From JAIRTY01 sp050257395 (GTDB lineage Bacteria; Actinomycetota; Actinomycetes; Streptosporangiales; Streptosporangiaceae): a DNA stretch of 49,920 nt. The notes beneath the pieces are model-generated. The model did not search any database and was not told the origin of the DNA. It saw only the letters and a program-made list of their open reading frames with translations. This document shows positions 15,038 through 23,776 of this stretch, piece by piece. Positions within the stretch are counted from its first letter, which is position 1, and each line of letters opens with the position of its first letter. The stretch spans positions 1-49,920 of the forward strand of contig JBLMWU010000304.1 in NCBI GenBank assembly GCA_050257395.1. The letters are read 5' to 3'. Position numbers and translations under genes: made by a program.

Positions 15038-16648
15038 TCAGGACTGGAGGCGGGTTAGCAGGGTGGTGCCGTTGGGGGCGCCCAGGCCGGTGCAGGCGTC
15101 CCAGCCGGGGCCGGCCTGGTAGGCGCCGTTGCTGCCGCTGGTGATGTCGCGGAAGCCGGGGGCGGCCGCGCCCGCCGTCACGCCCGCGTACAGCCGCGGC
15201 TGCAGCAGGCCGAACGGCTTGCCGGTGGCCTGCACCAGCCGGCTGATCAGGGCCGCCCACAGCGGGGCGACCGCGCTGGTGCCGCCGACCACCGTCTGCT
15301 GGCCGTCCACCAGGACCTGATAGCCGGTCGCGGGGTCGGCGTTGCCGGCCACGTCGGGCACCCCCCGCCCGGACCCGCCGCCCGCACGGGCGGGCACCCC
15401 CGCCGCCGCCTGCCAGGACGGCACCGGGAACACGTCGCTCACGCCGCCGCCGGTCGCACCGTGCCCCGGGTCGTTCCACACCGTCTCGGACGTGATGGCG
15501 CCGGTGGCCGGGTCGCCGTGCAGCGTGGTGCCGCCGCAGCCGAGCGCGTGCGGGCTGGAGGCGGGGAAGTCGGCGTGCACCGCGGTGCCGGCCCCCGTGT
15601 CGCTGCTGCCGCTGTCGCCGGCCGCCGCGCACACGGTGACGCCGAGCGCCGCGGCGTCGGCGATGGCCTGGTCCAGCGCGCTGCGCGCCTGTGCGGTCCA
15701 GGCGTCCTCCGACTGGCCCCAGCTGATGCTCACCACCGCCGGGGTGGGGGTGGCGTGAATGGCCGCCAGCACCGCGTCGGTGAAGCCCTGGTCGGTGTTG
15801 GGGGCGAAGTACACCACCTGCCGGGCGCCGGGTGCGGCCGCGCCCGCCACCTCGATGTCGAGCAGCACCTCGCCGTCCGCCCCGGACGGGGCCTGGCCTG
15901 GCTGGTTGACGGCCCCGTCCACGCTGGCGGCGGTGACCGACGGGACCGGGATGCCCAGGCCGCTGAAGTAGGTGTCCAGGTCGCTGGCGGCGAACCCGCC
16001 GCCCAGCTCGATGATGGCGATCGTCTGGCCGGTCCCGTCCGTGCCGGCCGGGAACTGGTAGAACCCAGCGATCTGCACCGGCGTGTACGACACCGTGCTG
16101 CCGGGCCCGGCTGGCGTCGGCACCGGCGGGGCCTCCCCGGCCGCGGGCGGTGCCGCATACCGGATGTATGGCCTGGCCTGCGGCCGGTCGTCCAGGCCCA
16201 GCACCGCCAGGACGATCCCGGCCAGCTCCGCGGGTACCCGCAGGCCGCCCTCCCGGTACCGGTGATCGGCCAGCTCACCGCGCGCGCCCGGGCGGGGGCT
16301 GCGGACCCGGCGCAGCGACGCCCCGAAGGCGCCGGCCAGCGCTGCGATCGTGCCGGTGGCCTTCACCAGGCGTGCGCCCGCTTCTGCCGCGGTGACCTCG
16401 ATGCCGTACCGGGCCAGCACCGTGCGGATGAGGCCGAGATCCGCGGGGTCTGTGCCGTGCCGCGCGGCCAGGTCCGCCTGGGACAGGGTGGCGGGCCCGG
16501 TGACCAGGTCAGGTGGCATCTCCGCCCGGCGCCGGGTGATCAGGGTCACCGTGATGCGCTGGGAGGTGTCGAGCGGCCCGGCGTCCTCCACCCCGGCCAG
16601 CGGGCCGCGCTCGCTGCCGGCGAGCGGGACGAATGACTGCTCTGACAT
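15038..16648 (-). CDS. S53-family serine-carboxyl peptidase (kumamolisin/sedolisin-like)
   Basis: I start at ATG 16648 (AGAGGAG eight bases upstream), giving 536 residues. Residues ~1-160 are the S53 propeptide. The mature catalytic domain follows with Glu260 and Asp264 in GEVLLDIEV, oxyanion Asp345 in AAGDSGSSD, and the nucleophile Ser458 in GGTSAVAPL; the spacings match kumamolisin. The C terminus has the calcium-site pattern DITSGSNG and GPGWDACTGLG. S53 enzymes are acid-active endopeptidases that remove their own propeptide. No classical signal peptide is visible, as in kumamolisin itself, so the export route is unclear. It is preceded on the same strand, 146 bases upstream, by a large secreted-type protein of unknown role. 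Confidence 0.93.
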   Translation of the reverse strand: MSEQSFVPLAGSERGPLAGVEDAGPLDTSQRITVTLITRRRAEMPPDLVTGPATLSQADLAARHGTDPADLGLIRTVLARYGIEVTAAEAGARLVKATGTIAALAGAFGASLRRVRSPRPGARGELADHRYREGGLRVPAELAGIVLAVLGLDDRPQARPYIRYAAPPAAGEAPPVPTPAGPGSTVSYTPVQIAGFYQFPAGTDGTGQTIAIIELGGGFAASDLDTYFSGLGIPVPSVTAASVDGAVNQPGQAPSGADGEVLLDIEVAGAAAPGARQVVYFAPNTDQGFTDAVLAAIHATPTPAVVSISWGQSEDAWTAQARSALDQAIADAAALGVTVCAAAGDSGSSDTGAGTAVHADFPASSPHALGCGGTTLHGDPATGAITSETVWNDPGHGATGGGVSDVFPVPSWQAAAGVPARAGGGSGRGVPDVAGNADPATGYQVLVDGQQTVVGGTSAVAPLWAALISRLVQATGKPFGLLQPRLYAGVTAGAAAPGFRDITSGSNGAYQAGPGWDACTGLGAPNGTTLLTRLQS

Positions 16649-16794
16649 GGCCGGCTCCTCTGGTAGGTGTGCGCCAGTATGGCGCAGGCCACCGGGCCGC
16701 GCCGGGCTCCGGAAGCACCGGAACAACTGCCGGTTACAGCCGGGATAGCGGATTTCACGCAGCGGGCGGCCCGGAATCCGGGCCCGGGCGGGGA

Positions 16795-18501
16795 CTAGCC
16801 GGGGCGGGGACTAGCCGGCGCGGGGCTGGCCGGCGCGGGGCTGGCGGGTCCGCGGCTGGCCGGTGCGCTGGCTGCCGCGGGCGGCGCGGTCGTCGTGACG
16901 GCCGGGGTCGGGGCCAGGGCCGGGGTGGGGGTCGCGGTCGCGGTGGGCGTGGGGGCCGTGACCGTGGCTGCCGGGGTTGCAGACGGCGCGGTGCTGCCCG
17001 GCATCGAGGCGGCGGGCACCGGCGCGGCGGTCGTGGCCGGGCACACGGCCCGCCCGGCGGTAGGGTTGCCGGCCCCGGGCGTCACCGGGCTGACCTGCTG
17101 GCGGAAACATGCCGCGACCGCCATGCCGCCCTGGTCCGCGGTGATGGTCACGTCGTTGACCAGGCCGAAGTGCGCGCAGCCGAGATTCACGAAGGACTGC
17201 TGGAGGCGGCTGGCGAGGAAGGTGAACAGGTTGCTGGCCGCCCCGGCCATCGGGCTGGGCCGGCCGATGAGCAGGTTGACGTCCTGCTGCAGCCGCCTGC
17301 CCTGGAGCCTGCCCAGCGCCCGGCAGTAGCCGGCCGGTGACTGCCCGGCGGGCAGCCGCGGCTGGTCCACCCCGGCCCGGTAGGCATCCGTCTTGGCGGT
17401 GCTGAGCGCTCCCTGGACGGTCGTCATGGGGTCGTTCGCCGGCACCAGCGCCGCCGGGCCGGTGCCGCGGCGGCCAGCGTACAGAGCCGCCTGGAGCTCG
17501 TTCAGCGGGAGCGCGGGCGCCAGGGCGCCGCCGTCCGCCAGGTCCGGTGCCAGCCACGGCGAGCAGCCCAGGGCCGGGTCCATGATGAACGTGAGCAGGC
17601 CGTTGTCGCTGCCGTTGGACAGCACGGTGGCCCCGGCCAGCTGCTGCCGGTTGGCGGCCGTGTCCTGGGCGAGCTGGCCCTGGCTGGTGATGAGGTACTG
17701 GGCGGTGACGTTGTCGCTCTGATCCTGGTCCACCAGCCCGAAGCTGCGGGTGGTGAGGCAGGGCAGGCCGTCAGCGCCGGTGCCGGGCCGCGGCACGGCG
17801 AGCAGGTGCCGCCGGACCGCGCGGTTGGCGAACCGGAAGAACCGGTGGGCGTTGCAGTACGCCATCTGGCCGAACGGTGACAGCGACGGCCCGGGGTCCG
17901 TGCCGTTCACGCAGTGGCTGGCGGCCAGCGTGGTGCCGGGAGCCTGCAGTGTCAGCACGTCCCCGTTGAATCCGAACCACACGGCCACGATGGCGTCCGG
18001 CGGCAGCGGCGGCGGGTCCGGGGTCACGGCGGGCGCGGTGCCCGCGTCGACCACCAGCGGGTTGTACACCGAGATCTTCCCGGTGGCGGGATCCAGGATG
18101 GCCGCCTGCACGAACGCCGCCTGGCCGGCGTTGCTCTGGTGGCACGGCCCGTCCGCCGCGTTGGTCGCGGTCAGCTGGTACGGGGTCGCCAGCCCGGCCG
18201 CGGTCAGCGGGCCGGCCGGGACGATCAGCGTGCAGTCGCTGTTGCCGGCGCTGGCGGCGCCCGCGGCCGCGGGCCCGTCACCGGTGGTGGGCCCGTTCCC
18301 GCCGGCGTCCAGCCGCACGGGCCGCAGCTGGCCGGCCGCCCGGGCGGAGCTGGCGGCCGGCCGCAGTGACAGCCCGCCCATGGTCATGGCGAGGACGATG
18401 ACCGCCACCACCGCGGACAGCCCGGCTGCGGGGAGCGCCCACCAGGGCACCCGCCGGGGCTGGCGCCGCCGGGCCCGGGCGCGGTCGGCAGTGAGGCCCA
18501 T
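16795..18501 (-). CDS. Membrane-anchored extracellular protein with Pro/Ala/Thr-rich tail, unknown function
   Basis: ATG at 18501 has CAGGAG at a good distance and gives 568 residues. A basic start (RARARRRQPRRVP) precedes one membrane helix (~20-42), so the rest is outside. Residues ~85-470 form a cysteine-containing domain (for example DCTLIVPAG, GPCHQSN, ASHCVNG, AYCNAHRFFRF, ALGCSPW, GYCRALG, LGCAHFG), which suggests several disulfides. The last ~95 residues are Thr/Pro/Ala repeats ending in three PASPA-type units encoded by a 15-bp repeat (16800-16850), a cell-wall-spanning tail. I do not recognise the globular domain. It may be part of the same transcription unit as the downstream S53 peptidase. 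Confidence 0.72.
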   Translation of the reverse strand: MGLTADRARARRRQPRRVPWWALPAAGLSAVVAVIVLAMTMGGLSLRPAASSARAAGQLRPVRLDAGGNGPTTGDGPAAAGAASAGNSDCTLIVPAGPLTAAGLATPYQLTATNAADGPCHQSNAGQAAFVQAAILDPATGKISVYNPLVVDAGTAPAVTPDPPPLPPDAIVAVWFGFNGDVLTLQAPGTTLAASHCVNGTDPGPSLSPFGQMAYCNAHRFFRFANRAVRRHLLAVPRPGTGADGLPCLTTRSFGLVDQDQSDNVTAQYLITSQGQLAQDTAANRQQLAGATVLSNGSDNGLLTFIMDPALGCSPWLAPDLADGGALAPALPLNELQAALYAGRRGTGPAALVPANDPMTTVQGALSTAKTDAYRAGVDQPRLPAGQSPAGYCRALGRLQGRRLQQDVNLLIGRPSPMAGAASNLFTFLASRLQQSFVNLGCAHFGLVNDVTITADQGGMAVAACFRQQVSPVTPGAGNPTAGRAVCPATTAAPVPAASMPGSTAPSATPAATVTAPTPTATATPTPALAPTPAVTTTAPPAAASAPASRGPASPAPASPAPASPRPG

Positions 18502-18521
18502 TCGCTGCTCCTGGTGCTAAG

Positions 18522-18540
18522 TGCTTACGAATTGCTTACG
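18522..18540. repeat. Direct repeat in the promoter of the secreted-protein gene
   Basis: TGCTTACG occurs at 18522-18529 and again at 18533-18540, 11 bases apart, so both copies face the same side of the helix. They lie 21-39 bases before the start at 18501. This suits binding of a regulator dimer or an activator at the promoter. No known consensus is matched. Confidence 0.45.
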
Positions 18541-18634
18541 GCCGCCCCGGTGGTAGGACCATATAGGAGCATGTGATGGTAAAGATGCTGATCCGTGATT
18601 TAGGCGGGGATTGCCGTGAATGGCGCGGCCGTCC

Positions 18635-19354
18635 TCAGCGGCCGCCCGGGCCGCCCTCGATCCCGCGTTCTTCCTGGCCAGGCAGGGCCTGCGGGCCCGG
18701 TGCCGGGCCCGCCAGCCGCTCGCCGGGAGGCTTGCGCCGGACGTCGACCCCGCCCATGAGGGCGAAGCCGGTCACCCGCACCCGCGGCGCCCCCGGCGTG
18801 CCCGGGCCGCCCGCCCGGTGGTCGAAGCCGCCCATGAAACCGAACCCGGACACGTCGAGATCGATGTCATCACCGACGATGATGCTGACCCCACCCATGA
18901 CGGCGATCGCCTGGATGGTGACCTCGGGTTCGCTGAACCGGGCCTGCCGCAGGTCGAGCTCCACCCCGCCCATGATGGCCAGGGCGGTGTAGCGGGGCGG
19001 GACCACCCAGCCGCCGGTGCGGTTCGCCCCGCTCATGATCGCGACCGAGAAGCTGGCGCCGGCGGTGCCGCCGATCCGGTCCGCCGGGAACGATCCGGCC
19101 GGCGCGGGCGGGTGCGGGCTCATGGCCGGGCCGGGCAGGTCCGCGGTGACCGTGTCCAGGTCGGCATAGGTCCGGGCGGCGTAGGCGAGCTCGATCCGCT
19201 CGTCGAGTTCAGTGAAGGTGATCCGCCCGTCACCGGCCGCCTGCCGGAGCACATCGGCGGCCCGCTCCCGGTCGGCGTCGGACACCCGCAGGCGGGCGCG
19301 GTCCGCCGGCTCGGGAAGGTTACCCACTCCCTCAGCGTAAACCGCGCCCGCCAC
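18635..19354 (-). CDS. DUF1707 protein with LiaF-like C-terminal domain
   Basis: A 239-residue frame. Residues ~20-70 carry the DUF1707 motif (LRVSDADRERAADVLRQA, GRITFTELDERIELAYAARTYADL). After a Pro-rich linker, residues ~100-205 show glycine-rich beta repeats of the LiaF-like/cell-wall-active DUF2154 kind: AIMGGVELDLRQA, AVMGGVSIIV, GFMGGF, ALMGGVDV. Such proteins are linked with envelope-stress sensing. The usual transmembrane segment between the domains is missing, so it is probably cytoplasmic or peripheral. The start is uncertain: GTG 19354, or GTG 19327 nearer to the motif, and neither has a good ribosome site. It lies 7 bases after the lipoyl-domain gene but is functionally unlike it. 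Confidence 0.82.
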   Translation of the reverse strand: MAGAVYAEGVGNLPEPADRARLRVSDADRERAADVLRQAAGDGRITFTELDERIELAYAARTYADLDTVTADLPGPAMSPHPPAPAGSFPADRIGGTAGASFSVAIMSGANRTGGWVVPPRYTALAIMGGVELDLRQARFSEPEVTIQAIAVMGGVSIIVGDDIDLDVSGFGFMGGFDHRAGGPGTPGAPRVRVTGFALMGGVDVRRKPPGERLAGPAPGPQALPGQEERGIEGGPGGR

Positions 19355-19361
19355 GGGCCGC

Positions 19362-19595
19362 CTACTCGATCCGGGCGATCACCTCGCCCTGGCGGGCTGT
19401 CTCCTCCTCCGAAACCAGCAGGCGCACCTGGCCGCCCGCTGGCGCGACCACCTCCCCGGCCACCTTGTCCACCATCACCTCGCCCAGCAGCTGGCCGCCG
19501 GTCACCTGGTCGCCGTCAGCCACGAACCAGGTGGACAGCACGCCCTCGGCGGTGGGGTCCTTCTCCGACAGCTGCGGGAAGACCACGTCGGCCAT
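19362..19595 (-). CDS. Stand-alone lipoyl-domain carrier protein (77 aa)
   Basis: The whole 77-residue protein is one biotinyl/lipoyl domain. Lys44 in EVMVDKVAGEVVAP is at the hairpin turn where lipoate is attached, with glycines 34 and 54 in the usual symmetrical positions. It starts at ATG 19595 with GAGGGA upstream, 11 bases after E1 beta. A normal E2 would continue with an E3/E1-binding domain and a ~230-residue acyltransferase core; nothing of these follows, and a stop is followed by DUF1707. So it is a mobile carrier for acyl groups produced by the E1 pair, or a remnant E2. The neighbouring lipoate ligase could charge it. The acyltransferase and E3 must come from elsewhere. Confidence 0.88.
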   Translation of the reverse strand: MADVVFPQLSEKDPTAEGVLSTWFVADGDQVTGGQLLGEVMVDKVAGEVVAPAGGQVRLLVSEEETARQGEVIARIE

Positions 19596-19606
19596 GGCCG
19601 CGTCCC

Positions 19607-20659
19607 TCAGGCGCCGACGAGCTCACGCGCGGCGGCGCGGATGCGGTCGGGCACCGGCAGCACCGCCTGCTCGAGCGACCGGGCGTACGGGATGGGCACG
19701 TCGGGAACGGCGACCCGGCGGACGGGCGCCCGCAGCAGGCCGGGATCGGTCTCGGCCACGATGGCGGCGATCTCGCCGGACACCCCGAACGACTGGTAGT
19801 CCTCGTCCACGACCAGCAGGTGCCCGGTCTTGGCGACCGAGGCCAGGACCGTCTCCCGGTCCAGCGGCACCAGGCTGCGCAGGTCGATCACTTCCAGCTC
19901 GACACCGTGCTCCGCGGACAGCTGCCCGGCCACGTCCAGCGCATGGTGCACCGACAGCGACAGGGTGACGACCGTCGCGTCCGAGCCCTCGCGGGCGACG
20001 GCGGCCTTGCCGATCGGCGTCTCGTACGGCTCCTCCGGCACCGGCGCGATGGACCGGGCGTTCTTCGCCATCCAGGGCAGGCCCATGACACCCTTGTGGA
20101 AGACGTACACCACGGGGTTGTCGTCGCGGATCGCGGAGATCATCAGGCCCTTGGCGTCGGCGGGGTTGCTCGGCACCACCACCTTCATCCCGGGCAGGTG
20201 CGCGAACGTGCCCCACAGGCACTGCGAGTGCTGCTCGGCGTCGGAGTAGCCGCCGCCGGCCGCCATCATCAGCACCATCGGGACCTTCACGTGCCCGCCG
20301 GACTCGAAGTGGATCTTGGCCATGTGGTTGTAGATCTGGTCCATGGCCACGCCGAAGAAGTCGGCGAACATCAGCTCGACGACCGGCCGCATGCCCTCGA
20401 CGGCGGCGCCGATGCCCAGGCCGATGAAGGCGGTCTCGGAGATCGGCGTGTCCAGCACCCGCTCGGGCCCGAACTCCTCCAGCAGGCCGCCGGTGGCGCC
20501 GAAGATGCCGCCGTAGGCGCCGATGTCCTCCCCGAGCACGAACACGCCCGGGTCCCGGTGCATCTCCTGGCCGATCCCCTCGGCGATGGCCCGGGCGGTG
20601 GTCAGCCGGCGCCCGGCCGGCGCGCTGGCGGTCTTGGCCGCAGAATCAGTGACGCTCAT
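19607..20659 (-). CDS. 2-oxoacid dehydrogenase E1 component, beta subunit
   Basis: A 350-residue protein from ATG 20659 (GGGAG upstream). The N-terminal half has the E1-beta pyrimidine-binding fold (GEDIGAYGG, DTPISETAFIGLGIGAA, GMRPVVELMFADF). The C-terminal half is the transketolase C domain (VIDLRSLVPLDRETV, GHLLVVDEDYQSFGVSGEIA). It pairs with the E1 alpha encoded 15 bases upstream to form the alpha2beta2 thiamine-diphosphate enzyme that decarboxylates a 2-oxoacid, or cleaves acetoin, and passes the acyl group to lipoate. Active-site residues do not allow me to choose between pyruvate, branched-chain and acetoin substrates. The next gene is a lone lipoyl domain. Confidence 0.93.
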   Translation of the reverse strand: MSVTDSAAKTASAPAGRRLTTARAIAEGIGQEMHRDPGVFVLGEDIGAYGGIFGATGGLLEEFGPERVLDTPISETAFIGLGIGAAVEGMRPVVELMFADFFGVAMDQIYNHMAKIHFESGGHVKVPMVLMMAAGGGYSDAEQHSQCLWGTFAHLPGMKVVVPSNPADAKGLMISAIRDDNPVVYVFHKGVMGLPWMAKNARSIAPVPEEPYETPIGKAAVAREGSDATVVTLSLSVHHALDVAGQLSAEHGVELEVIDLRSLVPLDRETVLASVAKTGHLLVVDEDYQSFGVSGEIAAIVAETDPGLLRAPVRRVAVPDVPIPYARSLEQAVLPVPDRIRAAARELVGA

Positions 20660-20674
20660 CTGCCTGAGCTCCCT

Positions 20675-21649
20675 TCACGCGAACAGGTAGTCGCGCGCCG
20701 TCGCGGGCGCGGGGACGGGGCTGGACTTGGCGAACTCGATGGCCTTCTCCACCCGGGCGGAGGCCTCCTCCCGGATGGCGCCGGCCATGGCCGCGTCCAG
20801 GACGCCCGCCTCGGTCAGCCGGGCCTCGTAGGCCGGGATCGGGTCCCGGCCCGGCACCTCGGCCAGGTCGGGCCGGTAGGCCTGCGGGTCGCCCTCGAAG
20901 TGGCCCCACAGCCGCAGCGTGTGCACTTCGAGCAGGGTCGGGCCCTCGCCGGCCCGGGCCCGCGCCACCGCGTCGCCGGCCGCGGTGTAGATGGCCTCCA
21001 CGTCGTTGTCCTCGATGCGCTGGCCCGGGATGCCGTAGGCGGCCGCCCGGTCGGCGTTGTTCGGGATGGCGGTGGAGGCGTCGCGGGGCACGGAGATCGC
21101 CCAGTCGTTGTCCTCCACCACGAACACCACCGGCAGCTTCCACAGCGCGGCCAGGTTGAGCGACTCGTGGAAGGCGCCCTGGTTGGCGGCGCCCTCCCCG
21201 GTCACGGCCACGGCAACCCCGTCGGTGCCGCGGCGCTGGAACGCGAAGGCCTGCCCCAGGGCCGGCGGCAGGCCCTCGGCGATGATCCCGGAGCAGGAGA
21301 AATGCACGGCGGGGTCGAACAGGTGCATGTGACCGCCGCGGCCGCGGCCGAGGCCGGTCTCCCGGCCGAAGATCTCGGCGGTCATCCTGTCCAGGTCGAC
21401 GCCGTGCGCGATCGCGAGGTGGTGCGGCCGGTGGGTGGCGGTGACCGCGTCGGTGCTGCGCAGGTGCGCGCAGACCCCGGCGGCCACCGGCTCCTGGCCG
21501 GCCGACAGGTGCATTTCGCCGGGGACGAGCCCGGCGCCGATGTCGAACGCGGGCTTCTTGTCCGCGTGGTACTCGCGGAGGATCGCCTCCTCATAGGTGC
21601 GGCTGAGCACCATTACCCGGTACAGCTCGCGGCGGGTCTTGTCGTCCAC
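20675..21649 (-). CDS. 2-oxoacid (or acetoin) dehydrogenase E1 component, alpha subunit
   Basis: The start is GTG 21649 (GGGAGG five bases upstream), giving 324 residues, normal for E1 alpha. The thiamine-diphosphate motif GEGAANQGAFHESLNLAAL leads to VVFVVEDN, and the phosphorylation-loop region is GRGRGGHMHLFD. THRPHHLAIAHG carries the conserved histidines near the active site. It forms a heterotetramer with the E1 beta encoded next. The lipoate-ligase gene overlaps its start by 37 bases, so the four genes form one transcription unit. Acetoin-type and pyruvate-type E1 alphas share this length, so the substrate is open. Confidence 0.93.
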   Translation of the reverse strand: MDDKTRRELYRVMVLSRTYEEAILREYHADKKPAFDIGAGLVPGEMHLSAGQEPVAAGVCAHLRSTDAVTATHRPHHLAIAHGVDLDRMTAEIFGRETGLGRGRGGHMHLFDPAVHFSCSGIIAEGLPPALGQAFAFQRRGTDGVAVAVTGEGAANQGAFHESLNLAALWKLPVVFVVEDNDWAISVPRDASTAIPNNADRAAAYGIPGQRIEDNDVEAIYTAAGDAVARARAGEGPTLLEVHTLRLWGHFEGDPQAYRPDLAEVPGRDPIPAYEARLTEAGVLDAAMAGAIREEASARVEKAIEFAKSSPVPAPATARDYLFA

Positions 21650-22395
21650 TGCGCCTCCCTCTTCCACTCGGCCGGACCACCGCGGCCGGCCAGATGCCAG
21701 GTGTCACTCCGGTAGCGCTGTGCCAGCAGCCGCTGCTGCCAGCCCGTCTCGGGGGGCCTGGGCGGGCGGGGCGCCAGCGTGCCGTACCGCCCGGTGGCGG
21801 CGGCCAGCACCGCCGCCCGGGCGGCCGGCACGGACAGCCCGCGGGCCAGCTCGCTGAGCGGGCTGACCGGGCTGCGATGGGAGTCAAGCGGGCGCGGGTC
21901 GGGCGGGGCCGGCCGCAGGAACGCCGTCACCTGCGCGGCGGGCGTGGTGACCAGCAGCGTGGCGTGGGCCAGGGTGGCGCCCCGGGTGAGCTGGCTGGCC
22001 AGGCCCGACACCTTCACCGGGCCCGCGAACACGCCGCGGCTGGTGACGGCCGCGGCGACACCCAGCCGCTGCAGCAGCCCGGCCAGCAGGCCCGCGAGAT
22101 CAGCGGCGAGGCCGGGCTCCCAGCCGGGTGCCGTCAGGCTGATGTTGAGGTTGCCCAGGTCGTGGTACACGGTGCCGCCGCCGCTCGCCCGGCGCAGCAC
22201 GGGCACGCCAGCGGCGGCGCAGGCCGCCAGGTCGACCTCCCGCTCCGCCCGCTGCGCCCGGCCGAGCACCACGCAGCGGGGGTTCTGCCAGATCCGCAGG
22301 ACCGGGGCGGCCGGGGCGGCCCGCACCAGGGCCTCTTCCCACGCCAGATTGGCAGCCGGATCCCCGGCTGCCGTCTCCAGGACGAGCAGGTCCAT
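21613..22395 (-). CDS. Lipoate-protein ligase family protein
   Basis: I start at ATG 22395, giving MDLLVLETAAGDPAANLAWE, the usual beginning of the LplA/LipB/BirA catalytic fold. The 260-residue protein has the lipoate-site signature RRASGGGTVYHDLGNLNIS and the conserved lysine in GPVKVSGLASQ. It would attach free lipoate, or transfer lipoyl groups, to a lysine on the lipoyl domain. Its position at the head of the E1 alpha/E1 beta/lipoyl-domain operon, overlapping the next gene by 37 bases, points to the 77-residue carrier as its substrate. It could instead be an amidotransferase (LipL-like); the sequence alone cannot separate these. Confidence 0.88.
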   Translation of the reverse strand: MDLLVLETAAGDPAANLAWEEALVRAAPAAPVLRIWQNPRCVVLGRAQRAEREVDLAACAAAGVPVLRRASGGGTVYHDLGNLNISLTAPGWEPGLAADLAGLLAGLLQRLGVAAAVTSRGVFAGPVKVSGLASQLTRGATLAHATLLVTTPAAQVTAFLRPAPPDPRPLDSHRSPVSPLSELARGLSVPAARAAVLAAATGRYGTLAPRPPRPPETGWQQRLLAQRYRSDTWHLAGRGGPAEWKREAQWTTRPAASCTG

Positions 22396-22582
22396 GCGCT
22401 TTCGCCCGGCCGCCACGCCATTGGGCCGGCCAGGCTGCACCCCTGAAGTGACTTTCCCGGTTTGCCCGCTTCGCACACGCGCGCCCTCGCGGTGATCCAG
22501 GCCCGCGGGGGTGCGGGGACCTCACCGGGTATGCGGGGGCGGCTGGCCGCCGGGCGGCCCGGCCGGGTGACAATGGCTCTCC

Positions 22583-23749
22583 ATGTGGGTCATCCGCGCC
22601 GTGCTCCACGCCCTCGCCCTGGCGGGCTCGATGACCTGGCAGATCACCTGGTCGCTGATGCTCGGGTTCACGCTGTCGGCCACGGTCCAGGCGGTTGTCC
22701 GCCGGGAGACCATCACCGGGCTGCTCGGTGACGACCGGCCGCGCACCCTGGCGCTCGCCACCGGCCTGGGCGCGGCGTCGTCATCCTGCTCGTACGCGGC
22801 GGTCGCGCTGGCCCGCGGGCTGGTCCGGCGCGGCGCCAGCTTCACCGCGGCGATGGTGTTCGAGATCGCCAGCACCAACCTGGTGATCGAGCTGGGGATC
22901 ATCCTGGCGCTGCTGCTGTCCTGGCAGTTCACCCTCGCGGAGTTCGTGGGCGGCCCGATCATGATCGTGGCGCTGGCCGTGGCCTTCCGGCTGCTGCTGC
23001 GCCCGCGGCTGCTCGCGGAGGCCCGGCGGCAGGCGGACCGGGGGCTGGCCGGCTCCATGGAGGGGCACGCCGCCATGGACATGAGCATCCCGCCGGGCGG
23101 CGGTTTCTGGCGCCGTCTGCTCAGCCGGGAGGGCTACACCTCCGTCAGCCACATCTTCGTGATGGAGTGGGCGGCGGTGCTGCGGGACATCGTGGCAGGG
23201 CTGCTGATCGCCGGGGCGATCGGCGCGTGGGTGCCGGACACGTTCTGGCAGCACCTGTTCCTCACCGGGCATCCGCTGGCGGCCAGGCTCTGGGGGCCGG
23301 TCATCGGCCCGGTGATTTCCCTGCTCAGCTTCGTCTGCTCGATCGGCAACGTGCCGCTGGCCGCGGTGCTGTGGAACGGCGGGATCAGCTTCGGCGGCGT
23401 GATCTCGTTCATCTTCGCGGACCTGATCATCATCCCGATCCTGGTCATCTACCGGAAGTACTACGGCACCCGGATGGCGCTGTTCCTGCTGGGCACCTTC
23501 TACCTGACCATGGTGATCGGCGGCTACCTGGTGGAGCTGCTGTTCGGCGTGGCCGGGCTGATCCCGCCGCACCGGACCGCGGCGGTGGCCGCGGCGGGCG
23601 TCAGCTGGAACTACACCACCGTCCTGAACATCGTGTTCCTGCTGCTGGCGGCCGCCCTGGTGACCAGGTTCTTCCGGACCGGCGGGGGCCCGATGCTGAA
23701 GATGATGGGCGGCGGGCCGGAGCCGGCCGCCGACCGCGGCCAGCACTGA
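22583..23749 (+). CDS. Predicted permease, ArsP/DUF318 family
   Basis: A 388-residue protein with about eight to nine membrane helices in two halves. The first half has ASSSCSYAAVALARGLVRRGA, the second CSIGNVPLAAVLWNGGISFG, the two related loops of the ArsP_1 (DUF318) permease family. A central cytoplasmic loop carries MEGHAAMDMSIP with His and Met residues. Family members export trivalent organoarsenicals or metals, but this subgroup is not characterised to my knowledge. The double-cysteine CSC motif of ArsP is replaced here by SSCSY. It is divergent from the lipoate-ligase gene (187-base gap) and converges on the hemerythrin gene. Confidence 0.85.
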   Translation: MWVIRAVLHALALAGSMTWQITWSLMLGFTLSATVQAVVRRETITGLLGDDRPRTLALATGLGAASSSCSYAAVALARGLVRRGASFTAAMVFEIASTNLVIELGIILALLLSWQFTLAEFVGGPIMIVALAVAFRLLLRPRLLAEARRQADRGLAGSMEGHAAMDMSIPPGGGFWRRLLSREGYTSVSHIFVMEWAAVLRDIVAGLLIAGAIGAWVPDTFWQHLFLTGHPLAARLWGPVIGPVISLLSFVCSIGNVPLAAVLWNGGISFGGVISFIFADLIIIPILVIYRKYYGTRMALFLLGTFYLTMVIGGYLVELLFGVAGLIPPHRTAAVAAAGVSWNYTTVLNIVFLLLAAALVTRFFRTGGGPMLKMMGGGPEPAADRGQH

Positions 23750-23776
23750 CCGCCCGCTGCCCGGGATCCGGCGGGC

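Noticed and set aside
18620..21715. 1031-codon plus-strand frame opposite the dehydrogenase operon
   Set aside because: It spans several real minus-strand genes and their gaps and has no recognisable domain.
22396..22582. Possible tRNA or riboswitch in the divergent gap before the permease
   Set aside because: No cloverleaf or known riboswitch core could be formed by eye.
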